DNA of 64,000 bases from Actinomadura luteofluorescens (GCF_013409365.1 NZ_JACCBA010000001.1:7130001-7194000), one strand, 5' to 3'. Numbered from the stretch's first letter, positions 24,632 to 33,594 are shown. Notes: a model not told the origin generated them from the sequence alone. Numbers and translations: made by a program.

Positions 24632-25960
24632 CTAGCTGAGGGAGCAGGTGTTCACGGTGTCGCCTGACGTGGGGCGGGGGAGCGTGGTGCTCTTCGGTGG
24701 CGTGGTGCCGTGCTGCGTCCAGGACTCGAGGGCCGTGAAGGCGGTGCGCATGCAGGGCAGGAGCGGGCGCAGGCGGTCGGGGAAGGAGTCGTAGAGGCCG
24801 TCGACGTGGTTGGCGGCCTCCAGGCGGTAGTAGCGGTAGGGCGCCTTTCCCTTGGCGCGGACGAGTTTCGCGTAGACGTCGGAGTCGGTGCCGATGGGCA
24901 GGAGCGAGTCGTAGGTGCCGTGAAGGGTGATCATCGGTTTGCGGATGCGGCCCGTGAGCGCGACGCGTGCGACGGCACGGTGGACGCTCTCCGGACGTGT
25001 GGCGTAGGTGTAGCCGGCCTCCTCTCCCGTGTAGGCGGGGTCGAACTCTTCGCGGTAGATGCGCTGGGTGAGCTCCCAATAGACCTGGTCGTGGAATGGC
25101 CAGAGGAACTCGGAGCCGGGGGCGAGGCCCGCGTTCAGGAGCGCCTTGTGGGCTGACGGGTCGCCGGTGGCCGCGTAGGACGGGTAGGCGCGCAGGACCT
25201 GCGGCAGGTAGGTGAACAGGTTCGGGCCGTCGGCGCGCCAGAGCGTGCCTTCGGCGTCGATGCCGCCGTCGTACAGCTCCGGGCGGTTCTCCAGCTGCCA
25301 GCGGACGAGGTAGCCGCCGTTGGAGATGCCCGCCGCGTACGTACGGCGCGGGGTGCGGCCGTACCGTTTCGCGACGACCTTCTTGGCGGCCCGGGTGAGC
25401 TGCGTGACCCGGTCGTTCCATTCGGCGACGGCGTCGCCGGGGCGGCGGCCGTCCTTGTAGAACTCGGTGCCGCTGTTGCCCTTGTCCGTCGCGGCGTAGG
25501 CGTAGCCCTTGGCGAGCGCCCAGTCGGAGATGGTGAAGTCGTTGGCGTACTGCCGCCTGTTGCCGGGCGGGCCGGCGACGACGAGTCCGCCGTTCCAGCG
25601 CTCGGGCAGGCGGATGACGAACTGGGCGTCGTGGTTCCAGCCGTGGTTCGTGTTGAACGTGGAGGTGTCGGGGAAGTAGCCGTCCAGCTGGATGCCCGGG
25701 ACGCCGGACGGGTTGCGCGTCCCGGCGGCGTGGAGCCCGGCCCAGTCGGCCGGGACGGTGTGGCCCGACCCGACCGTTCCCGCGGTCGTGAGGTCGTCGA
25801 GACAGGCGGCCACCTGCTTCTCCGCCCCCGGCACCGCGAGCCCGGACGCGCAGCCGGGGCTCTGCCGCGCGTCGGCCTGCGCGGCCAGGGGCACGGCGAG
25901 GGCCGCGGTGAGGGCGCCGGCCACGGTGCCGGCGGTAAGGGCGGGGCGGAGGTTGGGCAT
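24632..25960 (-). CDS. Secreted alpha/beta hydrolase, tannase/3HB-oligomer hydrolase-like
   Basis: A 442-aa secreted hydrolase with signal peptide (ALTAGTVAGALTAALAVPLA, cut near AQADA). Core motifs: VIRLPERWNGGLVVAGPPG, the nucleophile box AAGISNGGYLVRWQLE, Asp in LHGTYDSLLPIG and His in LEAANHVDGLYDS. The fold and loops resemble the tannase/feruloyl esterase group and 3-hydroxybutyrate-oligomer hydrolases. With a PHB depolymerase directly downstream, the oligomer-hydrolase role is attractive but inferred. Several Cys suggest disulfides. Confidence 0.72.
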   Translation of the reverse strand: MPNLRPALTAGTVAGALTAALAVPLAAQADARQSPGCASGLAVPGAEKQVAACLDDLTTAGTVGSGHTVPADWAGLHAAGTRNPSGVPGIQLDGYFPDTSTFNTNHGWNHDAQFVIRLPERWNGGLVVAGPPGNRRQYANDFTISDWALAKGYAYAATDKGNSGTEFYKDGRRPGDAVAEWNDRVTQLTRAAKKVVAKRYGRTPRRTYAAGISNGGYLVRWQLENRPELYDGGIDAEGTLWRADGPNLFTYLPQVLRAYPSYAATGDPSAHKALLNAGLAPGSEFLWPFHDQVYWELTQRIYREEFDPAYTGEEAGYTYATRPESVHRAVARVALTGRIRKPMITLHGTYDSLLPIGTDSDVYAKLVRAKGKAPYRYYRLEAANHVDGLYDSFPDRLRPLLPCMRTAFTALESWTQHGTTPPKSTTLPRPTSGDTVNTCSLS

Positions 25961-26036
25961 TCCGGCTCCTCGGGACGGACGTCAGATGCCCGCCATGGTG
26001 AGCGCCGGTTGTGACCGCTGCCACGTGGCCCGCACA

Positions 26037-26133
26037 CACATCGGATCGACCGGTCATGTGCCCGTGGTCGTGACCTGCGCGTGATGTGGCTCACACCCGT
26101 ATCCGGCCGTCCGAATGTGGGTCCCGGTCACAT
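26037..26133. promoter_or_regulatory. Divergent promoter with ATGTG/CACAT and CRP-like dyads
   Basis: The 261-bp gap between the esterase operon and the ABC transporter holds several dyads: CACAT...ATGTG (26037-26060), GTGA-6-TCAC (26081-26094, CRP/FNR-like), and ATGTGGG...CACAT (26115-26133). An ATGTGGG-containing dyad recurs before the 3-hydroxybutyrate dehydrogenase gene (33595), suggesting common control. Confidence 0.45.
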
Positions 26134-26221
26134 GGTCCGGTCCGCGGGTGCCACCTAGCGTTCCCGGTCACGGCGGCCCGAGTGCGATTCGGGCCGTCCA
26201 CGACGAGCGCGAGGAGGGCGC

Positions 26222-26995
26222 ATGGGCGACCCGGACCGAAAGGCCCCGGTGCTGGCGGCGCGCGGCCTGGTCAGGGAGTTCCGCGGCTTCAGGGCCGTGG
26301 ACGGGGTGGACCTCGACGTCGCCGAGGGGTCCGTCCACGCGCTGGTCGGGCCGAACGGCGCCGACAAGACCACGCTGTTCAACCTGCTCACCGGCTTCCT
26401 GAAGCCGACGGCGGGCAGCGTCCGGCTCGGCGCGCACGAGCTGGCCGGGCGGCGCCCCGAGCTGATCGCCAAACTGGGCCTCGCCAGGTCGTTCCAGATC
26501 ACGAGCCTGTTCGCCGAGCTCACCCCGCGCCAGCACGTGGAGCTGGCGCTCGCCGGGCGCACGGGTCTCGGCTGGCGGTTCTGGCGCTCGGACAAAGCGC
26601 TCGGCCGCCACTCCGAGCGCGCCGCGGACCTGCTCGGGCAGGTCGGGCTGGACGGTCACGCGGAGGTCCCGGCCGGGGCGCTGGCCTACGGCCGCAAGCG
26701 CGCCCTCGAACTGGCGCTGGCGCTCGCGCTGGACCCGAAGGTGCTGCTCCTGGACGAGCCGACCGCCGGCATGGGCGTCGAGGACGTCGGCCGCACCGTC
26801 GACCTCATCAAGAAGGTGCGCGACGGGCGGACCGTGGTGATGGTCGAGCACAACATGAGCGTCGTCTCCAGCCTCGCCGACCGGGTCACCGTCCTGCAGC
26901 ACGGCCGCGTCCTCGTCGAGGGCCCCTACGCCGAGATCCGCCACGACCCCCGCGTCGTCACCGCCTACCTCGGAGACTCAAGTGCTGCGCATTGA
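26222..26995 (+). CDS. Liv-type ABC transporter ATPase (LivG-like) with altered Walker A
   Basis: A 257-aa HAAT-family ATPase with the long LivG-type insert (ARSFQITSLFAELTPRQHVE), LivG-like signature YGRKRALELALAL, Walker B VLLLDEPTAGM and H-loop VMVEHNMS. The P-loop reads GPNGADKTT: Asp48 (codon 26363-26365) replaces the glycine normally just before the catalytic Lys49. This single G-to-A change would be expected to impair ATP binding. It energises the permease pair with its partner ATPase. First gene of the five-gene transporter operon; it overlaps the next gene. Confidence 0.9.
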   Translation: MGDPDRKAPVLAARGLVREFRGFRAVDGVDLDVAEGSVHALVGPNGADKTTLFNLLTGFLKPTAGSVRLGAHELAGRRPELIAKLGLARSFQITSLFAELTPRQHVELALAGRTGLGWRFWRSDKALGRHSERAADLLGQVGLDGHAEVPAGALAYGRKRALELALALALDPKVLLLDEPTAGMGVEDVGRTVDLIKKVRDGRTVVMVEHNMSVVSSLADRVTVLQHGRVLVEGPYAEIRHDPRVVTAYLGDSSAAH

Positions 26996-27674
26996 CGGAC
27001 TGTCCGCCTGGTACGGCGAGGCCCAGGCCCTGCGCGAGGTGTCGCTGCACGTCGACGAGGGCGAGATCGTCACCCTCGTCGGGCGCAACGGCGCCGGGAA
27101 GACCACCCTCCTGCGGTCCCTGATGGGCCTGCACCGGGGGGCGTCCGGCACGATCCGGTTCCTGGACGAGGACATCTCCTCGCTCAGCCCGCACAAGCGC
27201 GCCCGGCGCGGCCTCGGCTACGTCCCCGACGACCGCGGCGTCTTCGCGACGCTGTCGGTGGAGGAGAACCTCACCCTGCCGCCCGTGACGGGCCCCGACC
27301 CCTGGTCGCTGGAGCGGGTGTACGAGACGTTCCCGCGCCTGCGGGAGCGGCGCCGGTTCCCCGGGACGAAGCTGTCGGGCGGAGAGCAGCAGATGCTCGC
27401 GCTCGCCCGGGTGCTGCGGACCGGCGCCCGCCTGCTGCTGTGCGACGAGCCCACCGAGGGCCTGTCGCCGCTGATCGTCCAGCAGATCGGCGAGATCCTC
27501 CGCGAGGTCAAGGCGGCCGGGGTGACCGTCCTGCTCATCGAGCAGAACGTGCACTTCGCCGCGACCGTCGCCGACCGCCACCACCTGCTCGCCGAGGGCC
27601 GGATCGTCGAGTCCATGGACAACGACGAGGTCCGCGCCCGCGAGAGCGAACTCCTCCAGTACCTCGGAATATAG
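26982..27674 (+). CDS. Liv-type ABC transporter ATPase (LivF-like)
   Basis: A 230-aa ATPase with intact motifs: Walker A GRNGAGKTT, signature LSGGEQQMLALARVL, Walker B LLLCDEPTEGLSP and switch LLIEQNVHFA. The LGYVPDDRGVFATLSVEENL segment is typical of LivF. The GTG start overlaps the upstream gene by 14 bp. Because the LivG-like partner has an abnormal P-loop, this may be the only fully active ATP site of the heterodimer. Confidence 0.92.
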   Translation: MLRIDGLSAWYGEAQALREVSLHVDEGEIVTLVGRNGAGKTTLLRSLMGLHRGASGTIRFLDEDISSLSPHKRARRGLGYVPDDRGVFATLSVEENLTLPPVTGPDPWSLERVYETFPRLRERRRFPGTKLSGGEQQMLALARVLRTGARLLLCDEPTEGLSPLIVQQIGEILREVKAAGVTVLLIEQNVHFAATVADRHHLLAEGRIVESMDNDEVRARESELLQYLGI

Positions 27675-27684
27675 GGAGACCCCG

Positions 27685-28923
27685 ATGAGAGTTCTCGGAC
27701 GCTCGGCCGCGCTCGCGACCGCCGGAGCGCTGCTGGCCGGCTGCGCGGGCGGACCCGGCGGGGGCGGGGGCAAGATCAGCGACGACAGGCTCGTGCTGGC
27801 GGTGCTGACCGACCAGTCCGGCGTCTACGCCGACCTGTCGGGCAAGAACGCCGTCGAGGCCGTGAAGATGGCCGTCGCCGACTTCAAGGCCAAGTACGGC
27901 GGGAAGGCCGTGACCGACAAGATCGAGGTCATTTCCGCCGACCACCAGAACAAGCCCGAGGTCGCCAATTCCAAGGCCCAGGAGCTCTACGACCGCAAGA
28001 AGGCCGACCTGATCCTGGACGTGCCCACCTCGTCCGCCGCGCTCGCCGTCGCCACCGTCGCCAAGAACAAGAAGAAGCTGTTCATCGACGTCGGCGCCGC
28101 GACGACCGAGCTGGAAGGCAAGCAGTGCAACAAGTACACCTTCCACTACGGCTACAACAGCTACATGCTCGCCCACGGGACGGGCACCGGCGTCACCAAG
28201 GACGGCGGTAAGAACTGGTACATCGTCTACCCGGACTACGCGTTCGGGCAGGACATGCAGAAGACGTTCACGACGGCCATCAAGGGCGCCGGGGGCAGCG
28301 TCGTGAAGAGCGACCCGACGCCGTTCCCGAACGACAACTTCTCCACGTTCCTGCTGAAGGCGCCGGGCCTCAAGCCCAAGCCGCAGGTGCTCGGCGCCAT
28401 GCAGGCGGGCGGCGACCTCGTCAACCTGGTCAAGCAGTACAACGAGTACAAGCTGCGCGACAAGGGCGTGAAGCTCGCCGCGGGCCTGATGTTCATCACC
28501 GACATCCACTCGCTCGGCTCCGACGCCCTCGCCGGGACGCGCTTCACCGACTTCTGGTACTGGAACGGCAACCCGGGCAACCGCGCCTGGGCCGACAAGT
28601 TCAAGGCCAAGACCGGAGCCCGCCCGACGGCCGTCCAAGCGGCCGACTACTCGGCGGCGCTCCAGTACCTGGAGGCCGTGCAGCGCGGCGGCACCGACAA
28701 GTCCGACGGCGTGGTGAAGCAGCTCGAAGGCGCCAAGGTCAACGACGCGTTCACCTCCACCGGCACGATCCGCGCCGAGGACCACCTGCTCACCCACGAC
28801 GCCTACGTCGCGGAGGTCAAGCCGAAGAGCGAGGTCAAGGAGCCCTGGGACTACGAGAAGATCGTCAGCACGATCCCGGCGGCGGAGGCGTTCCAGCAGC
28901 CCGACCCGTCCTGCTCCCTCTAG
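27685..28923 (+). CDS. HAAT-family substrate-binding lipoprotein (LivK-like)
   Basis: A 412-aa periplasmic-binding-type protein. The lipobox LLAGC near residue 20 anchors it outside the membrane; a Gly-rich linker follows, then a type I binding fold (LAVLTDQSGVYADLSGKNAV, VISADHQNKPEVANSKAQEL, NWYIVYPDYAFGQDMQ). It is Lys-rich and lower in GC than its neighbours, as usual for abundant binding proteins. It captures the ligand: branched-chain amino acids in classic systems, but here small hydroxy-acids such as 3-hydroxybutyrate are suggested by the PHB context (inference). Confidence 0.92.
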   Translation: MRVLGRSAALATAGALLAGCAGGPGGGGGKISDDRLVLAVLTDQSGVYADLSGKNAVEAVKMAVADFKAKYGGKAVTDKIEVISADHQNKPEVANSKAQELYDRKKADLILDVPTSSAALAVATVAKNKKKLFIDVGAATTELEGKQCNKYTFHYGYNSYMLAHGTGTGVTKDGGKNWYIVYPDYAFGQDMQKTFTTAIKGAGGSVVKSDPTPFPNDNFSTFLLKAPGLKPKPQVLGAMQAGGDLVNLVKQYNEYKLRDKGVKLAAGLMFITDIHSLGSDALAGTRFTDFWYWNGNPGNRAWADKFKAKTGARPTAVQAADYSAALQYLEAVQRGGTDKSDGVVKQLEGAKVNDAFTSTGTIRAEDHLLTHDAYVAEVKPKSEVKEPWDYEKIVSTIPAAEAFQQPDPSCSL

Positions 28924-28935
28924 GCGGGCCGCGAC

Positions 28936-29796
28936 GTGCTGCAACAGGCGTTCAACGGGCTGGTGGGCGGGGCGTTCTACGCCCTGCTCGCCCTCGGCCT
29001 GGCCGTCATCTTCGGGATGCTGGGCGTGGTCAACTTCGCGCACGGCGCGTTCTACATGCTCGGCGCCTTCGGCTCCTTCGTGCTGCTCGACTCCTTCGGC
29101 GTGAACTTCTGGCTCGCGCTGCTGATCGTGCCCGTCGTCCTCGGGATCGCGGGCGTGCTGCTGGAGCGGCTGTTCGTCCACCGGCTCGCGCCGCTGGACC
29201 CGCTCTACAACTTCCTGTTCACCTTCGGCCTCGCGCTGATCCTCCAGGACCTGGTGAAGCGCGGGTACGGGGTGCAGTCGCAGCCCTACCCGCGCCCGTC
29301 CGCGCTGGACGGGTCGATCGACCTCGGCCTGTTCACCTACCCCACGTACCAGGTGTTCGTGCTGGCGGTGTCGGTGCTGGTGTGCGGCGCCGTGTGGGTG
29401 GTGCTCACCCGCACCCGCGTCGGCATGATCGTCCGGGCGGCGACCGAGCGGCCCGAGCTGTCGCGGGCCCTCGGCATCGACGTCGCCCGCTGGGTGACGC
29501 CGGTGTTCGGGTTCGGCATCGCGCTCGCCGGGTTCGCCGGCGTGCTCGCCGCGCCGATGCGGGCGGTCAACCCGCTGATGGGCTCCGACCTGATCATCAC
29601 GGTGTTCGCGGTGGTCGTGATCGGCGGCCTCGGGTCGGTGTTCGGCTCGGTCGCCGCCGGGTTCGCGGTCGGGCTCGTGTCGGCCCTCGGCAACTATTAC
29701 GTCCCGTCGCTGTCGCAGACGCTGGTGTTCATCCTGATGGCCGCCGTGCTGCTGTGGCGCCCCGCCGGCCTGTTCGGACGCGAGGAGGCCCTGTGA
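28936..29796 (+). CDS. Liv-type ABC permease (LivH-like)
   Basis: A 286-aa integral membrane protein with about eight helices (LVGGAFYALLALGLAVIFGM, LALLIVPVVLGIAGVLLERL, QTLVFILMAAVLLWRPAGLF). It keeps LivH hallmarks: the GMLGVVNFAHGAFYMLGAF opening and a cytoplasmic loop ATERPELSRALGIDV that contacts the ATPase. GTG start 12 bp after the binding-protein gene. Confidence 0.93.
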   Translation: MLQQAFNGLVGGAFYALLALGLAVIFGMLGVVNFAHGAFYMLGAFGSFVLLDSFGVNFWLALLIVPVVLGIAGVLLERLFVHRLAPLDPLYNFLFTFGLALILQDLVKRGYGVQSQPYPRPSALDGSIDLGLFTYPTYQVFVLAVSVLVCGAVWVVLTRTRVGMIVRAATERPELSRALGIDVARWVTPVFGFGIALAGFAGVLAAPMRAVNPLMGSDLIITVFAVVVIGGLGSVFGSVAAGFAVGLVSALGNYYVPSLSQTLVFILMAAVLLWRPAGLFGREEAL

Positions 29797-29830
29797 CCGC
29801 CGGAGATCCTGTGACCGCCGAGGAGATCTC

Positions 29831-30820
29831 GTGATCCTCTCCAAGCTGGCCGGACGGCCGGTCCTGCTGGCCGCGGGGCTCGTGGCGGCGCTCGTCCTGC
29901 CCTGGTTCGTCTACCCGCCGGTCGCCCTGGACATCGTCTGCTGGGCGCTGTTCGCGGCCGCCGTCGACCTGCTGCTCGGCTTCACCGGGCTCCTGTCGTT
30001 CGGGCACGCGGCCTTCTGGGGCGGCTCGGCGTACGCCACCGGCCTGATCGCGCTGCACTCCGGGCTGCCGTTCCCCGTGGCCGTGCTGGGCGGCGCCGCC
30101 TTCGCCGCGGCCCTCGCCGTCCCGATCGGCTTCCTGTCGGTCCGGCTGCGCGGCATCTACTTCGCGATGGTCACGCTGGCCTTCGCGCAGATGGTGTACT
30201 TCATCGCCAACCAGTGGCGGGACGCGACCGGCGGGGAGAACGGCCTCCAGGGCATCCCCAGGGAGCTGTTCGGGCTGGACCTGTCCGACCCGTTCTTCTT
30301 CTACTACGCCGCGCTGCCGTTCATCCTGGGCGGGCTGTTCGCCGCCTGGCGCATCGTCCGGTCCCCCTTCGGCAGGGTCCTGATGTCCATCCGCGACAAC
30401 CCGAACCGGGCGCGGGCGCTCGGTTACGGCATCGACCGCTACAAGCTGCTGGCCTTCGTCCTGTCGGCGGCCCTGTCAGGCCTCGCGGGCGGGCTGTTCA
30501 CCGTCGGGCACGGCTTCGCGTCCCTCCAGGGCGTGTACTGGACGACCTCGGGGCAGGCCGTGATGATGGTCGTCCTCGGCGGCATCGGCACCCTGTGGGG
30601 CGGGGCCATCGGCGCCGCGCTGATCGTGGAGCTGAACGACTACCTGGCCACCGCCGGGTTCGAGGAGACCGGGATCATCACCGGCGCGATCTTCATCGTG
30701 GTCGTGCTGCTGTTCCGCCGCGGCGTCTGGGGCACCGCCCGCGACCTCGTCGCGGCCCGCGCGTCCCGCGCCCGTCCCGCCCCGGACAACGAGGGCACCA
30801 AGGTCGAAGCCTCGGTGTGA
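29831..30820 (+). CDS. Liv-type ABC permease (LivM-like)
   Basis: A 329-aa membrane protein with nine to ten helices and the LivM signatures LLGFTGLLSFGHAAFWGG, GIYFAMVTLAFAQM, TGGENGLQGIPR and the ATPase-contact loop SIRDNPNRARALGYGIDRYK. The charged C-terminal tail is longer than usual. Upstream, two near-copies of GTGACCGCCG with GGAGAT (29796-29830) duplicate a start/ribosome-site block; the GTG at 29831 follows the second. Last gene of the transporter operon, closed by a strong terminator. Confidence 0.93.
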   Translation: MILSKLAGRPVLLAAGLVAALVLPWFVYPPVALDIVCWALFAAAVDLLLGFTGLLSFGHAAFWGGSAYATGLIALHSGLPFPVAVLGGAAFAAALAVPIGFLSVRLRGIYFAMVTLAFAQMVYFIANQWRDATGGENGLQGIPRELFGLDLSDPFFFYYAALPFILGGLFAAWRIVRSPFGRVLMSIRDNPNRARALGYGIDRYKLLAFVLSAALSGLAGGLFTVGHGFASLQGVYWTTSGQAVMMVVLGGIGTLWGGAIGAALIVELNDYLATAGFEETGIITGAIFIVVVLLFRRGVWGTARDLVAARASRARPAPDNEGTKVEASV

Positions 30821-30829
30821 CACCGGACC

Positions 30830-30868
30830 GAACGCGGCGCGCCGTCCCCCCGGAGGCGCGCCGCGTTC
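30830..30868. terminator. Bidirectional terminator between livM and the GAF/PucR regulator
   Basis: Perfect 13-bp arms AACGCGGCGCGCC (30831-30843) and its complement (30855-30867) around an 11-nt loop, located between two convergent genes. Confidence 0.85.
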
Positions 30869-30876
30869 CGGCGTGC

Positions 30877-32769
30877 TCAGCGGGAGAGGCGGTGCAGGCG
30901 CAGGGCGAGCTGGAGTTCGAGGGCCCGCTCGGGCGCCTGCCAGTCGTCGCCGAGGAGGCGGGCGATGCGGTCCAGGCGCTGGCTCACGGTGTTGACGTGG
31001 ATGTGCAGGCGCTCGGCCGTCCGCGACAGGCTGCCGCCCGTCCCGAAGTAGGCCTCCAGGGTCTGGACGAGGGCCGTGCCCCGCCGCTCGTCGTAGTCGA
31101 GGACGGGGCCGAGCGCGCTCCCGAGGAAGCCCGCGACGTCGCGGTCGTCCCCGATGAGCAGGCCGACGAAGCCGAGCTCGGACGCGCCGGCGCCGTCGCC
31201 GCGGCGCCCGAGGGCCAGCAGCGCGTCGGCGCAGCGCTGCGCCTCCCGGTGCGCGGAGGCGACCTCGCCCGGGCCGCGCACGGGGCCGGCCGCGCCGACC
31301 GTCGCGGGCCCGCCGAGGGAGGCGCCGAGCTCCTTGGCGACCCGGCGCGCCGCGTCGCCCGGCCGGTCGCCGGGCAGCAGCAGGACGATCTCCTCCGCCC
31401 GCGAGGCGGCCAGGCCGTGCTCCACCGCCGCGAACGACGAGGCCCAGAAGGCCGCGCGGGGCCGGTGCTCGCGGGAGTCGTACTTGGCGCACAGCACCAC
31501 GTGCGGGGCGCCCAGATCGACCCCGACGCGCCGCGCCCGCGAGGTCAGCGCCTCGGCGCCCGCCCGGCGGCCGGTCAGCAGGTCGTCCAGCAGCTCGCCG
31601 CGCACCCGGCCCTCGGCCTCGGTGGCGCTGCGCTGGAACAGCAGCAGCAGCGCGGTGACGAGCGCCGCGCGCTCCAGGATCCGCTGGTCGGCGTCGTCCA
31701 CCTCGTCGGCGGTGCGCAGCACCAGCGTGCCGAGCATCTCGTCACCGGTGGACACCGAGGCGATCCACAGGTCGCCGCGCCTGACCGTCCGGCCCTGCGC
31801 GCGGGCGGAGTGCGCCGAGGCCGAGACCCCGCCCAGCTCGTCGTCGCCGAGGGGCTCCGCCGCGGCGCCGGTCGTCGCGAGCCGGCGGCCGTCGGCGTCC
31901 AGGACGTGCAGGGTGCCGCCCAGCAGCTCGGTCACCACCGCGCCGACGTCCTCCACGCCGCCGCCCCGGACCACCACGGCGGTCATCCGGTCGTGCGCGC
32001 GCGCCGCCCGCTCCACGGCCGCGCTGCGCGCCTTGACCTCCTCGTTGGCGGCGCTCAGCTCGGTCAGGGCGGTCCGGGTCTCCTCCAGGAGGCGGGCGTT
32101 GTCGATGGCGATCGCGGCGTGCGCGGCGAGCGAGCCGAGCAGCGCCACCTCCTCCTGGTCGAACGGGCGCTCGCTGCGGTTCGCCGCCGTCAGCACCCCG
32201 ATGACCCGGCTGCCCAGCCGCATCGGCACGCCGAGGATGGCGACCAGGCCCTCCTCGGCGACCGCGTCGTCGATGAACCCGCGGTGCTGGAACTGCGCGT
32301 CCCCCAGGTAGTGGTCGCTGTTGTAGGGCATCGCGGTCTGCGCCACCAGGCCGACCAGGCCGGTGCCCATCGGCAGCCTCAGCTGCCGGAACGCCGCCGA
32401 CACCGACCCGTCGGTCACCCGCATGTAGGTGTCGCCGCGCGCGTCGTCGTTCAGCGTCAGGTAGGCGATGTCGGCGTTCAGCAGCCGCCGGGCGCGCCGG
32501 GTGATCGCCTCCAGCACCGCGTCGAGGCCGCGCAGCCCGGCGAGGTCGCCCGCGGTGTCGAACAGCGCCGCCAGCTCGTTCTCGCGCCGGGCGTGCCGCC
32601 GCATGATCGTCCGGACCCGCAGCGCGGCGAGCTTCACCGCCTCCAGTTCCTCCAGGACGGCCGGGGACGCGCCCTCGGCCCGCGCCTGGACGAGGGGACC
32701 CTCGAACTCGACGGGAGAGGCCTCCCGGGCCAGCAGTTCGAGGAAGACGCCGCAGGTCATACGGGTCAT
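30877..32769 (-). CDS. GAF-domain PucR-type transcriptional regulator
   Basis: A 630-aa protein: N-terminal helical region, a GAF domain at about 85-240 (VLEAITRRARRLLNADIAYL, LVGLVAQTAMPYNSDHYLGD), a coiled coil (ALTELSAANEEVKARSAAVE), a second sensor-like region, and a C-terminal PucR helix-turn-helix (YFGTGGSLSRTAERLHIHVN, TVSQRLDRIARLLG). It begins two bases after the 3-hydroxybutyrate dehydrogenase gene, so it is in that operon. By position it should control the PHB/3HB genes around it. ATG 32769 or 32760 are both possible. Confidence 0.85.
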   Translation of the reverse strand: MTRMTCGVFLELLAREASPVEFEGPLVQARAEGASPAVLEELEAVKLAALRVRTIMRRHARRENELAALFDTAGDLAGLRGLDAVLEAITRRARRLLNADIAYLTLNDDARGDTYMRVTDGSVSAAFRQLRLPMGTGLVGLVAQTAMPYNSDHYLGDAQFQHRGFIDDAVAEEGLVAILGVPMRLGSRVIGVLTAANRSERPFDQEEVALLGSLAAHAAIAIDNARLLEETRTALTELSAANEEVKARSAAVERAARAHDRMTAVVVRGGGVEDVGAVVTELLGGTLHVLDADGRRLATTGAAAEPLGDDELGGVSASAHSARAQGRTVRRGDLWIASVSTGDEMLGTLVLRTADEVDDADQRILERAALVTALLLLFQRSATEAEGRVRGELLDDLLTGRRAGAEALTSRARRVGVDLGAPHVVLCAKYDSREHRPRAAFWASSFAAVEHGLAASRAEEIVLLLPGDRPGDAARRVAKELGASLGGPATVGAAGPVRGPGEVASAHREAQRCADALLALGRRGDGAGASELGFVGLLIGDDRDVAGFLGSALGPVLDYDERRGTALVQTLEAYFGTGGSLSRTAERLHIHVNTVSQRLDRIARLLGDDWQAPERALELQLALRLHRLSR

Positions 32770-32771
32770 TC

Positions 32772-33560
32772 TTAGTGCGCCGTCCAGCCGCCGTCGAGTG
32801 CCAGGGAGGCGCCGGTCACCATCGAGGCGGGCGGCGAGCACAGGTAGGCGACGAGTTCGGCCACCTCGTCCGGCTCGATCAGGCGCTTCACGGCGGCGTG
32901 GTCGAGCATGATCCGCTCGACGACCTCGTCCTCGTGCAGGCCGTGCGTGCGCGCCTGGTCGGCGATCTGGTTCTCCACCAGCGGGGTCCGCACGTAGGCG
33001 GGGTTGACGCAGTTGGACGTCACGCCGTGCGGAGCGCCCTCCAGCGCGATCACCTTGGAGAGCCCTTCGAGGCCGTGCTTGGCCGTCACGTAGGCCGACT
33101 TGTACGGCGAGGCCCGCAGCCCGTGCACGGACGAGATGTTGACGATGCGGCCCCAGCCGCGCTCGTACATGCCGGGCAGCGCGTCCCGCGCCAGCCGGAA
33201 CGGCGCCTCCACCATCAGCCGCAGGATCCGCGCGAACGTCTCCGGCGGGAAGTCCTGGACGGGCGCCACGTACTGGATCCCGGCGTTGTTGACGAGGATG
33301 TCGGTGCCGGAGGCCAGCCCGTCGAGCGCGTCCACGTCGGCCAGGTCGGCGAGCAGGGGGACGCCGCCGATCTCGGCCGCGGTCCGCTCCGCCGCGTCCC
33401 CGTCCATGTCGGCCACCACCACCTCGGCGCCCGCCGCCGCGAGCCGCCGGGCGCAGGCGCGGCCTATGCCGCTCGCGCCACCGGTGACCAGGGCGCGCCG
33501 GCCCGCCAGATCCAGCGTCCCCGAAGTCCCCGCGGCCGCCCGCGGTGTCACGCTCGTCAT
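32772..33560 (-). CDS. bdhA: 3-hydroxybutyrate dehydrogenase (SDR family)
   Basis: A 262-aa classical short-chain dehydrogenase with TGGASGIGRA (NAD binding), NNAGIQYVAPVQDFP, catalytic Ser in NISSVHGLRASPYKSAY and Tyr-Lys in YVTAKHG, and NPAYVRTPLVENQI. The HGLRASPYKSAYVTAKHGLE block and the NPAYVRTPLVE region are characteristic of D-3-hydroxybutyrate dehydrogenases, which oxidise 3HB to acetoacetate. This fits a locus that also makes PHB depolymerase and a HAAT transporter. Confidence 0.85.
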   Translation of the reverse strand: MTSVTPRAAAGTSGTLDLAGRRALVTGGASGIGRACARRLAAAGAEVVVADMDGDAAERTAAEIGGVPLLADLADVDALDGLASGTDILVNNAGIQYVAPVQDFPPETFARILRLMVEAPFRLARDALPGMYERGWGRIVNISSVHGLRASPYKSAYVTAKHGLEGLSKVIALEGAPHGVTSNCVNPAYVRTPLVENQIADQARTHGLHEDEVVERIMLDHAAVKRLIEPDEVAELVAYLCSPPASMVTGASLALDGGWTAH

Positions 33561-33594
33561 GCGCAGAACCTACGGAGCACGGCCCCGCCCTCCC

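Noticed and set aside
27535..29844. A 769-codon minus-strand open frame over the Liv operon
   Set aside because: Antisense to four clear transporter genes; its translation is His/Glu/Val/Arg low-complexity.
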